Shown here: positions 13,401 to 22,205 of the stretch, piece by piece | How positions within the stretch are numbered: position 1 is the stretch's first letter | Layout of the letters: each line of letters opens with the position of its first letter | From: Hydractinia symbiolongicarpus | Lineage: Eukaryota; Cnidaria; Hydrozoa; Anthoathecata; Hydractiniidae | Length of the DNA: 64,000 bases | Assembly (NCBI RefSeq): GCF_029227915.1 | Contig: NC_079886.1 | Coordinates: 5,456,001 to 5,520,000, forward strand | Direction: 5' to 3' | Program-made: the position numbers and the translations under genes | Notes under the pieces: model-generated | Databases searched by the model: none | What the model was told of the DNA's origin: nothing | The model's input: the letters and a program-made list of their open reading frames with translations, nothing else

Positions 13401-16400
13401 ATATCAACTTACAGTAAATCCAAAACTTCGCATCACTTCGCCAGTAAAACAGCAATTCAACAGATAATTTTAAATTCACTGCGTTTTTAATATCAACATT
13501 CATCGCAACAATAAGCGACAAGCGAAACAGCGTCGAATTTGTGTGATAGACTCTTCTTCTAACGAAGAATTAAACTTTGGTTTAAAAAACGTTTAAAAAA
13601 ATTCGATATATGGATATTCGAATGTTTTGTGTTCCTTTTGTACATGTATTTAAAAAATTGATACAATAAACTTCAAACCGAACTTTTTCTTTTTTTTTTG
13701 AATCTTTAGATAATTATGCTGGTTTCCAAAAACCCAAACAAAATAGCTATCAGCTGATAAATACAACATGAACTGTTTGATCTATCTCTTCTGTTAAAAA
13801 TATTTCCCTCGGTCACCGCATCGACCTCGCAAGCTCGGTCTATACTTTTGACCTCGGGTAATATTTCTCGGTATAGATAGATAAACAGTTTATATTGTAT
13901 TACATTGTACACAAAACACAAAGCAACACGCCGCTCCATATAACACGCAGCTCAACCATGCTCAAAAGGATATTTACAACCCTAATGAAACAAACTATAT
14001 TCTTAATAATATTTTTATACAGGTTATACTTCTTGACAAGCATCAACCCATCAATAAAAGCCTTATTTTCCTTCACTACACCCATGACGCCTGCATCATC
14101 GCAACAGCTTTCCAATATGACGTCACCGTGTTTGTATTATGACGCCATCGAATACAAATTTCTTAGTCAGACTTATACGGTTAAAAATAAAGAGATATGC
14201 ATGAATGGAAATTACTTCAGAGATTTAGCTGAGGTGATATTAGAAGGAGTCGGTAAGGGGTTTGGACAGCTGCCTGAAATAAAAGATGAAATTACAAAAG
14301 ACATTATAAACTTACAGAATAATTTGAATACATTCAAAGAAAAATACAGGTAGATAGCTACATTTTAATCCTTAAATGCCTGGAAAATTAGAAGTATAGC
14401 GGAGTGGGATACTTTTATTTTGCTGTAACAATGGCCGCATTTTGTCTGTTCAAATTAGTTGGGGCAGCAAAAATCCTCAGACTGGCGAACTCGTTGATTC
14501 TTTCATTCTTCCACGACTAGTTTACCTATGAGAGTGTCTACCATTTTGTAAATAGATTTTAACATTTTCAGCAGAAACTTAATTTTTTGTAGAAGAATAT
14601 ACAAAATAAACGTTTCTAATAAATAAATCCCACTCAACTTTTAGTAGGCAGTTAGAAAGAGAGAAAGATGAAGTTAATGGAGATGAAGATGATGATGATG
14701 ATGATGAGGATGACGACGAGGATGATTATAAGGAGGAAAAGGAGGACAAAACAAACTCCGGTCAAACAAAAAGGCCATCTGAAATACCAATGGAATCTTC
14801 CAACATAACAGGAAGTGTGTTTAGTGACGCGTTTCCGCTTTATCAAGCGTCCAAAAGGAGTGAAGTAACAGACGAAGACGAAAACAAAGAGATATTAGAA
14901 GCTACCGAAGCTGATATAGCTCATTACGTCATCAAAGGTAACATCTAACGTAGTCACCGAAGCATGTTCTTTAATTTCAATTGTAAATAACTAGTAAGTC
15001 TGTGGTAAAATAGTGATCATATTTGGTAATATTTAATACACTATTTTCAAGTATTTATTGAAAGAATACAACAGACAAAATAAAATCTATGTTTGCTTTT
15101 CAACAGGTTCAAAAACATTCGCTGCGTTCGAAACAGATGCACCATGGATATATATGAACAAAAAACGTGGAATAACCATACCAGCCCTGGGAATGCTCTC
15201 CCTCAAAAACTCCTCCTTTGATGGTAAATATATTACCTCTTACAGTCAAAAATTTTTGATAACAGCACTAAGCCTTAGTGCTCGTTAGTGCTCGAAAAAC
15301 AGCACTAACGAGGGACAATGAGCACCGAGGAGCGTTGATTCTCACTTATGAAAAAAAACACGAGATATCGCGCATTAGTGCTCTTTAGTGCTCTTTAAAG
15401 TGCCAGGTGAGAAACAAGCTTAAAAATCTTTCATAATCGGTCAATAAACCAATGCCAGCAATATTTCTTTAACATCTTTTTGGTAAATTAGTGTAAAATT
15501 ACTTGATTAAAGTATAACAAAACTAAATAGGACTGTTAGTAAGGATATTTTAAAAAAAAGTTGCCACGACAACAGACGTCACGTCATAAATTGTAAATTG
15601 TAGATCATTGCACCAAAAGAAACGACGCTATTGAACACTTCGAAGATCTGGCGAGCAGTCTGAATGACATCAAACTGGCTTATGAAGAAGGAAAAACATC
15701 CTTAGAAAAAGAAAGAACCCGTCTTTTAAATGACAGAAGAGATGTTGATGATGAAATCACAAATGGTGCGTATTGTTTAAAAATTCGATTTATGTTTTCT
15801 TCTTTATTTTCTATGGAATGTAAAGTTATCAAATTTCTGTCTCTTTGTTCTATTAAACGATAAAAAAAAAAATTATCATTTAGCCAAAAATTCAATACAG
15901 TCAATCCTGGAAAGAAATGATATGATCTATTGGTTAAAATCATACAAAGACGGTCAGTCTGCTTTTTATTAGTGTGTAATTATTTCGTGTAATGTTTACT
16001 AAAGGTTATGAAAACATGGCGGCCTTAGTTAAACTTTTTTCTTTTTGAATTTCGTAGGAAGTTTTAACAAAGTAAAAAGGAAAGTATCAAATTTGATGCA
16101 AAGTGGATTGATTTTAAAACTCTCTCACAAAACTTCCAGAGTTTCGTCATTTAGAATTGAGCCTTGTTTATCTAAAAGCTTTAGCCAATTTACAATAAAA
16201 GTTTCGTAATACTGACAAAAATGCTGCGTGGATATCAGGCGATATTTTTACGATGTTTTTAGGAATTACTGAATATCTCGAGTCTGCAAAGAAACAATTG
16301 GAGCATCAAAATAAAGTGAGTTTGAAATATTGGTTGACGCAGCTGGATTCTGCAGTCCGAGCGAATATCGCACGTACATCAGTAAAATACTTTGAAAAAC

Positions 16401-16874
16401 TGAGACTTAATGTGGTTAAATCGAATTATGCAGCTAAACGGAGCAAAATAGCTGGTGAAGAAGCCTTAGATAGTGTCACAAAGGTTAGATACTTGTTGTT
16501 AACAATAATGTTAAGGGATATACATAAAGGACGTCCGTACAATTTGTCGAGTTTTTACCCTCTCTTCCCCCTTGTCCACCTGTCTGCTTTTACTTAACAA
16601 CAAAACAAAAATTCGGAATAAATTAAGCTATTATTTTATGACAAAACAAGCACTGTTCGTTAGAAAATTATCTTGTTTACAGGCAATTTTATACTTCCTA
16701 AGACATAAAACTATATTAAATAGGTGGACTCCTGGTGTGTTAAGATTATTTTTTTAGGAGTTCATCACTATTGCACAAAAAGAACTATCGCTCTCCGAAC
16801 TGAATGGGAGGCTTACAAAGATCTCAAAACAGCTTGATGTTTTTAAACGTTCGTCTCTAACCTGCGCACCATAA
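1440..16874 (+). CDS. Large secreted modular protein, unrecognised family (24 exons)
   Basis: Proposed exons: 1440-1572, 1698-1835, 2352-3389, 3845-4204, 4356-4550, 5438-5608, 5995-6280, 7003-7190, 7458-7541, 7918-8214, 8530-8682, 8777-9016, 9580-9822, 10626-10798, 10949-11228, 12197-12399, 12899-13017, 14023-14349, 14648-14937, 15107-15223, 15604-15765, 15884-15952, 16263-16483, 16758-16874. They total 5604 nt (1867 aa) and every junction agrees in phase, mostly phase 1. The start MMAPVQLICLILSILTTATN is a signal peptide. No later membrane span is evident, so the product is probably secreted. Residues to about 1230 are beta-rich with a recurring hydrophobic-x-G-hydrophobic pattern (FELSGNVNG, VVKGSLDVNL, LTVKGMVSEM, NITGKI). 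Then come a helical stretch, a cysteine cluster, an acidic tract and a helical C-terminus. I do not recognise the family and assign no function. The last exon is the weakest call; exon-like sequence continues to 17.9 kb. Confidence 0.7.
2352..3389 (+). CDS. Exon 3 of the large secreted protein (longest exon, beta-rich)
   Basis: This 1038-nt exon follows acceptor AATTTCTAG and ends at donor GAAG|GTAGTA. The open frame runs on to a TGA at 3479-3481, but the tail after 3389 is probably intron: the GTAGTA donor leaves phase 1 and joins exactly to the exon at 3845. It encodes about 346 residues with basic N-terminal helical sequence (KILQKRLKKRLHAVEGY) and then alternating hydrophobic strands such as FSTIEGTVNGLADV and FEFELSGNVNG. 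It belongs to the 1440-16874 gene. Confidence 0.68.
3845..4204 (+). CDS. Exon 4: Thr/Gln/Tyr-rich linker with furin-like site
   Basis: A phase 1-1 exon of 120 residues made of low-complexity sequence: a Thr/Lys-rich start, a run of seven glutamines from a CAA tract near 4015-4038, then Tyr/Gln/Pro-rich sequence ending SYPNNGYYNVRSKREPG. RSKR fits a furin-type R-x-K-R cleavage site, so the secreted precursor may be cut here; this is an inference. The exon looks like an unstructured spacer between the N-terminal domain and the beta-repeat region. Confidence 0.65.
10126..10307. repeat. Minisatellite of CAGTGGT / CAGTTGT units
   Basis: About 180 bp of tandem GTCAGTGGTCAGTTGTCAG-type units with a basic period of 6-7 bases, lying in the intron between exons 13 and 14 of the large secreted gene. 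Open frames across it are an artefact of the repeat. Confidence 0.85.
10949..13017 (+). CDS. Exons 15-17: helical stretch and cysteine cluster
   Basis: Exon 15 (10949-11228) is rich in Lys/Glu/Leu/Ile and probably alpha-helical or coiled-coil (RRMELLEKEILKVINNIQND), ending CTESCGK. Exon 16 (12197-12399, or 12221-12399 with an alternative in-frame acceptor TTTCAG) carries seven cysteines, as in ECVTALDWDHDC, FGCLKWKTCQAQ and CIAKCEAAK, a likely disulfide-bonded module unlike any family I can name. Exon 17 (12899-13017) is basic and helical. All three splice in phase within the 1440-16874 gene. The two acceptors of exon 16 would give isoforms differing by eight residues. Confidence 0.62.
13761..13900. 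repeat. Imperfect hairpin, MITE-like
   Basis: About 54 bp at 13761-13814 (ATACAACATGAACTGTTT...CCCTCGGTC) is the imperfect reverse complement of 13849-13900 (GACCTCGGGTAATATTTCTC...AACAGTTTATATTGTAT). The spacer is about 35 bp. It sits in the intron between exons 17 and 18 of the large gene. A further 14-bp match (CTGATAGCTATTTT at 13237, inverted near 13741) may mark the ends of a larger element. I saw no clear target duplication. Confidence 0.5.
14023..14937 (+). CDS. Exons 18-19: linker and acidic Asp/Glu tract
   Basis: Exon 18 (14023-14349) encodes 109 residues including an N-glycosylation sequon (NMTS) and helical sequence ending NLNTFKEKYR. Exon 19 (14648-14937) opens with RQLEREKDEVNGDED, followed by an acidic run of about 16 Asp/Glu from a GAT/GAG-rich tract at 14684-14730. 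It then carries SKRSEVTDEDE and AHYVIK. The acidic tract could bind cations or keep the region extended; this is inference. The gap from 13017 to 14023 holds the hairpin repeat. Confidence 0.62.
15604..16874 (+). CDS. Exons 21-24: helical C-terminal region of the large secreted protein
   Basis: Exons 15604-15765, 15884-15952, 16263-16483 and 16758-16874 encode long amphipathic sequence: IEHFEDLASSLNDIKLAYEE, ITEYLESAKKQLEHQNKVSL and KELSLSELNGRLTKISKQLD. This predicts coiled coil or helical bundles. The final exon reads to a TAA at 16872-16874 (LTCAP stop). Splicing 15952 to 16263 is in phase and skips an exon-like piece at 16058. The 3' end is uncertain because helix-coding sequence recurs near 17001-17095 and 17800-17914. 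Confidence 0.55.
16058..16209 (+). other. Exon-like segment ending in a stop (cassette or alternative end?)
   Basis: After acceptor TTCGTAG the frame continues in phase 1 as GSFNKVKRKVSNLMQSG... to a TAA at 16207-16209 with no convincing donor. Including it would end the protein about 110 residues early. Skipping it joins 15952 to 16263 in frame. It is either an alternative terminal exon or simply intron. Confidence 0.3.
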
Positions 16875-18378
16875 AAAGACTGCAGAAGTTATCCTTACTA
16901 TTCTATCTAAATAATGCGTTGAATCTTCAATTTTTTTAAAAGATCCAGAAGAATCCGAGTTTTTTTAAAATATCTAAACTTTGTATATAAATTTAAAAAA
17001 TTGAAAATATTGAAAGCTGTGTCAATGTTAGAAGAATATCTTAAAGCTGTAAAAAACAACATAGTCACTCTGCAACCGTTGGAGAACATATGTTTTTGGG
17101 TGACACAGTCATATTTTATATTGGTCCCTCGATTATCTGCCTCTCGTGGTACACCCGCTTTAATATCAAGCTACTTACATTTTTTATCTTCCACATCGTG
17201 CGTTCAGTAATCATAAGTGAGAAATGGTAGGAAAAGAAAATTTTGCTGCTTCCACCAGTCAAAAGATATTGTTAACGAGTAACATTTCCTTGCGAAATAT
17301 CATTTCATCAAACATTTGTACTTGCAGGATGTAATAAACATGTTCTCTAAGGTGAAACTATATACATTCGTTTTCTTTATAACGCATTGACAATTAGATG
17401 ACGTTGACAATTAGATCCGTCATCTACAGAGCGGCACATCATGAAAACGATATCTCTAAAAAAATACAGATTTCCTGGTTCTCATACGAATCCTTTTTTT
17501 ATCTCTTACTAAATGTTTGTCGCCGAAACCTAAACGAAAACAAAAAATAAAAAATAAAAAAGTATTTAGATTTATTACAAAAGAGAAAAATTGATCTTCT
17601 AAAAAAGAATTTCCCAGTTTCACTTTTCAAAATCGTATGAATGTCCCCCCACCCTGTGCCCTCCCAATCATATGTTGTATTATTGATCTGTTTGGTGACA
17701 TACAGGGGTGATATACTAACCGTTATAAAGGATATACTAACCGTTGTTAGCTTTTTTTCTGTTTATCAAACTTTTCGTTTTTCTGTGTTCCTATCTTTCG
17801 GCTTATTTTGACGACTCTCAACGTACTCCGAATAACGCTTGTATCGCAAGAAAACAAGATGCAGAAGCTGCATATCTCGCTTTAAAAAGGTGCAACTACA
17901 ATACAACCAAAATGGTATATGCTACTTAGGATCTATGATTGACCAGTTATACGAAACATTAGGAGACATTTTAATAGTTAGTTATAAAAACTCAAGACAT
18001 TAAAACAGGTTATAGTTCAGTTGATAAGTTACGAGTTAAATACTAATACTATCCTCGCAAGCGAGATAGTAAGATATGCATCCGTTAAAAAAAACATATT
18101 TAACAAATATCTAAACACTAAACAAGGTTAATTATTAATGGTTGGTGATTTTTACGTTTTTTACGTTCTTATGATCTGAGCCAATGTAAAATTTGCTGGT
18201 AGAAGAAACCTATGTCAGTCTTTTAAGTGATTTATCCATTTTTATCTTGTCAGTGGAACACTGTTTCAAAAGCAGTTTCTTATTACACCCGTTTGACCTG
18301 TGATTCAGGTTAAAGAATATTTTAACAACTCAAAAAATATTCATTATTTAATGCAAACAAAAATACCGCAAAGAGAAC
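16875..18378. other. Mostly non-coding; two exon-like fragments
   Basis: No complete gene. Around 17001-17095 the plus strand reads LKAVSMLEEYLKAVKNNIVT, and around 17800-17914 it reads DDSQRTPNNACIARKQDAEA...KRCNYNTTKM up to a possible donor ATG|GTATAT. Both resemble the helical C-terminus of the upstream gene and may be further exons, but no acceptable acceptors tie them in. The rest is AT-rich with no recognised feature. Confidence 0.35.
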
Positions 18379-18621
18379 TACGATGGCCCCTATGGCTCAC
18401 TTCTCTTCCAAATCAAAATCACTTCTCTTCTATATAACGAAACACTTCTCTTCTGTATTTTGACACTTCTCTTCTGCACTTAACACTTCTCTGCATGTGG
18501 CTCTTTACAACTTGAATTCTAAAATCTGGTCCGCAACTTTACATCATTGGTCCGTAGTTTTAACCTTTTGTGAGGTTTATTACACGGGACCAGTCCCCTC
18601 GCCATGTGACATATTTTTTCA

Positions 18622-19160
18622 ACAAGAATAAGGTCTGATGATGGTACTGAAAACTGTATTTTGGAAGCTGTTGAGATTGCATTAAGATCTCAGCATAATG
18701 ACGAATATGCTGGCACTGGCAGTTTTATTGTTGGTACATCAACAGCTAATCAAAGAATCGAATCTTTTTGGTCACAATTTTCAAAAGACAGACCAAGTTG
18801 GTGGAGGTTATTTTTTAGAGAACTTGCAGACACTACTGCTTTATGGATTTGATCAGAAAGAACCTTGATAAATTTGCGATTCGTTGGAATCAACATCTGT
18901 TAGCACCAAGCAAAGGTGCTACTGCTCCCCGTGGAAGGCCTGATACATTGTACTTTGTTCCAGAATTATATGGTTGCGAGTCTTTTAAAAAAACTTTAGA
19001 TCTTAATGAGCTAGAAGAATTTAGCCAACTATCTGTACCAGATCACGATAATGAGCCTGAATTTATTGAATTTGCGAAACAGTTCTTCCAATGGAAGGTT
19101 TCTCCAAACTCAAGCCAGATACAGCTCATGAAGCTATTGATTATTATATCGCCTTGATTT
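18622..19160 (+). pseudogene. Truncated, frameshifted integrase-like (DDE) transposase
   Basis: The reading begins RSDDGTEN at 18631 (second catalytic Asp of a DDE core, in the D-x-G-T-E-N pattern) and continues to GTSTANQRIESFWSQF, where the Glu of NQRIE is the probable third catalytic residue. A stop at 18850-18852 is bypassed by shifting frame to MDLIRKNLDKFAIRWNQHLL and RGRPDTLYFVPELYG, the C-terminal part typical of this family in fish and invertebrates. A second shift near 19090 gives MEGFSKLKPDTAHEAI. The N-terminal part with the first Asp is missing, so the copy cannot be autonomous. Confidence 0.75.
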
Positions 19161-19754
19161 GTGCAGTAGAAAGATATATGTATTACAACACTTGTAACAA
19201 TGTAAAATGCTTGGATTTTAGAAATATATATCTTGTTTTTTCAAAACCACGAGTTCTTTTCCCAACATTGCTGCAAAAAAATATCTTGGTTTTTGTAAAC
19301 CACGAGTTCTGTTCCTAACAGACATCATAATCAATATTTATTCCCGGATAAAGTAGGGTCAATTGTAAGCCGCAAAACGTTCTAGTTTCGCCGAATCGCA
19401 ATTATAAAAATTCAAAGTTAGTAGAAACTAGATAAAAAAAAGCAATCTCGTATTACGCTTCTGGGACCGTATAAGAATATAGCTTGAAATTTCGCAAAGT
19501 TTTTCCCGCGAAAAATCTAATTTTGTAGAAACGTTAATATGCCCCCGTAAGAATTTATGCAAACTTTACTGGGTACAAAATTTCCTATGCGCAGAGCCCG
19601 GGGTGTGCCATTTATTCATAAACAAGATCTGGATAAATTCATATATTAAGGACCAGATTCAGTCTGGGAAATTTTCGAGCTTATGGAAGAAAAGTGTTTC
19701 GCACTTGGCGAAGAAGTGTTTCGAACGGAAGAGAACTTCGGGTATCAAAGTAGA

Positions 19755-19899
19755 GAAGTGTTTTTATACAGAAGAGAAGTGTTGTTATACAGAAGAGAAG
19801 TGTTGTTATACAGAAGAGAAGTGTTGTTATACAGAAGAGAAGTGTTGTTATACAGAAGAGAAGTGTTTTTATACAGAAGAGAAGTGTTTTTATTGAGAA
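19755..19899. repeat. 21-bp subterminal tandem array of the transposon
   Basis: About seven direct copies of AGAAGAGAAGTGTTGTTATAC, the last copies with TTT for TGT, run straight into the right terminal repeat. The core AGAAGAGAAGTG is the complement of the CACTTCTCTTCT copies next to the left terminal repeat at 18397-18495. Confidence 0.85.
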
Positions 19900-19932
19900 G
19901 AGAAGTGAGCCATAGGGGCCATCGTAGAGAAC

Positions 19933-20599
19933 GTTTAATTTCTAAGTTTTACACAGAAAGTAAATAACATAACTTATGCACGCTTGCATAGAAAAAAAAT
20001 ACCAGGTCATTGGGCGCTTATGCACACTGTTGCATCTGAGAAAAAAATAACGTTCCGTTAATATCTAAACATATTTTTTGGCCATTTTTTGAATGGAGTT
20101 ACTGTAGTGATGTACATAGCTTAGTTAACTAAAATTTTTTTCGAGGATACTAAAATTTAGTCAGCAAATTCCTCAAATTTAAATTCCTCAACACAAAAAA
20201 GCGAACCCCGAATTGAAATCAACCAATAAGCACAAAACTAGCGTGGTTATATCTCACCCTTTTAAATAGTACCAGAATTAATTATATCTGTTCGGGTGAA
20301 TAAGGCCATTTGCGCTCAAAACAAAGGAATGCCCGATAGTGATCACGTGAGTAAAAAACAATAGAAGTAACCAATCAGGAAACTCGTTTGCGACCCAGCA
20401 TAATCTTCATAATTTAATTATTGCCATTCATGGTGAGAAAGATTACTTCTCCTGGCTACATAAAAGATTTATGGTTTGCAATAAGCATTTTAGAATTCCG
20501 AATATTTTGAATCACGAAAAAATTTGTCACACATTGAAAGTTTTAAAGGATAACATTACATCGACGAGCAGTCAGTCTTTCAGTAGCTTTCAAGGAGAG
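19933..20599. other. Intergenic, upstream of the secreted cysteine-rich gene
   Basis: AT-rich sequence with no recognised feature. The reading frame of the next gene is open upstream to an earlier ATG at 20471, but the later ATG at 20600 gives a proper signal peptide. The distal part therefore probably holds promoter and 5' UTR. Confidence 0.4.
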
Positions 20600-22205
20600 A
20601 TGTCGTTGGATATAAAGACAACTGCGTTTCTTTTTTCAATTTGTTTACCTTTGGTTAAAGCTGGTATATACGTACAAGGTGATGAATTACCTAATGGCAA
20701 CATAACAAAATATTTGAAGGGTAAGACTGAAGTTAGTTGTCTGTTGGAATGTGAAAGAAGCGAGCAGTGTGACACCATTTTATTCAAGCAAAAGAATAAA
20801 CAGACGAGAAGCGGATATTGCTGGTTTGTTAAAAAGAAAAACACAACAGATGTAAAAAAGAAGATGGATAACAGCTCTGCTAAGATCTTTAAAAAGGTGA
20901 GTTTAGTTTAGTGTTAAGTACAAAGATATACAACAACATTGCACACCTTCTATCTACACTGCTTTGTTAGATTGGGGTAAACATTTGTTTAAAATCTAAA
21001 ACTTCAATACGAATTAATTTCTTTAAGCTACCATCTACATGTGCAGCTGGACCTCCGTGTAAATATAAACAATGTGTGGATATATATGCTTCCAAAGGAT
21101 ACAGATGCAAATACAAAGGTAAACTAAGGTTTTCTCTCCATCTACAAGCTATAAAAACACAGCGGATGAAAGACATATTATGAATTGCTTTTTAAAAGGT
21201 ATCAAAATAAGGCAATAAATTAGAAGCTTGCAAGATTAAGGACAGTTTAAAAAGTGATCTAACCAAGTGTTGACTGAGAGTACGAACCACCATTATTTTG
21301 CTGTTTCGACAAAAACCTTAGACGTCTATCACTCTAACAGTTTGTCAAAAACAAAGGCTCTGCATATCACTTGACCAACGTGCCAAGTTCTACACTCCAA
21401 CATTTTTACATTTTCTATCGTACCAATCAAGAACAAAGAACTAATTCATTATTCTATTACAGAAATACATACAATAGATCCTAGCTAAAAGAGAAAACGC
21501 CATTGTGAGCACAAGTTTAACGGCATGCGATTCAAAGCACGATGAAATTGGCTTGCTTTTAGTTTTTCATGCGAAGCTCGATTTAAAACTTTCATGTAGG
21601 CTAGCTGAACTCTTTACCCTGTGCTATATCTATGCTAGTTTCGCAATTGGCCTAATGATTATATATTCAAATGATGTAATTCATATCTTGTACCCAAAAC
21701 ATTACGTACAAGGTCTTCTAGGATAGTTCAAGTTAATTTTCTTGTTATAGATGACTGGATACTGCTACAACAGAACGTCTGCTTTGGAGCACGTGCAAAC
21801 GAATTTGGAACATTTACAATACAGCATGAAGCAGTCATGACCGGTATGAAGCTGGTCCATGTTGGTGGAGTTGGTCTTCAATGCGTTGATACAACACCAA
21901 CAAAATGGGGATGTAACTCAACATTCCATCTTGGGTATAAAATGGAAAATGTCATGACTCTCGTTACAGATGTTGAGAACAAGATAATTTACCCAAATAT
22001 CAAATACCATATTGAAAAGTATGGTTATTTGTTGCCAGGATACAATGCTAACTCTCCCTACCTTATTTTTAACTCACGTAACTACACTCTTCACCAAGGA
22101 CAGGAGTTAAGAATACAATATGGCGAGACTTTGTATATTACTCCTTTGTACAATAACAAAGGTGTATCTTGTGCCGATATATATGCAAAATTTGCTGATA
22201 CGTAA
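20600..22205 (+). CDS. Secreted PAN/Apple-like cysteine-rich protein (3 exons, 280 aa)
   Basis: Exons 20600-20896, 21028-21118 and 21751-22205 join in phase (0, then 1) to give 280 residues. The start ATG at 20600 gives signal peptide SLDIKTTAFLFSICLPLVKA. Residues about 23-95 hold a small PAN/Apple-like domain (VSCLLECERSEQCDTILF, then GYCWFVKKKN). Exon 2 is a short cysteine hook (CAAGPPCKYKQCVDIYASKG YRCKY), EGF-like in position but with too few cysteines for a full EGF. Exon 3 is a 150-residue beta-rich domain with VCFGARANEFGTFTI, MKLVHVGGVGLQCVD, YGYLLPGYNANSPYLIF and GQELRIQYGE, ending GVSCADIYAKFADT. From memory this PAN / hook / C-terminal domain arrangement recurs in predicted secreted proteins of cnidarians. 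The function is unknown; a matrix or lectin-like binding role is possible. Confidence 0.8.

Larger units (their letters stand above)
18379..19926. mobile_element. DNA transposon with perfect 30-bp TIRs and 6-bp target duplication
   Basis: The left end at 18379 (TACGATGGCCCCTATGGC...) and the right end 19897-19926 are perfect reverse complements over 30 bp. The element is flanked by GAGAAC at 18373-18378 and 19927-19932, a 6-bp target-site duplication. Inside both ends are copies of a CACTTCTCTTC motif facing inward, about five at the left and eight at the right; these are probable subterminal transposase sites. The interior holds a broken integrase-type transposase. A 6-bp duplication with an IS3-like DDE transposase suggests the IS3EU group, recalled from family knowledge and not tested. 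Confidence 0.85.

Noticed and set aside
14652-14846. Minus-strand hydrophobic ORF (LLIIILVVILIIIIIIF)
   Set aside because: It is the antisense shadow of the acidic Asp/Glu exon.
17744-17929. Frame with hydrophobic start and ACIARKQDAEAAYLALKRC
   Set aside because: It starts at TTG with no usable acceptor in phase; kept only as a possible unplaced exon.
19603-19967. ORFs of CYTEEKC and LLYRREV repeats
   Set aside because: They are translations of the transposon's subterminal 21-bp array.
20471-20599. Earlier ATG for the PAN-like protein
   Set aside because: It would add 43 polar residues ahead of a clear signal peptide; the ATG at 20600 is the better start.
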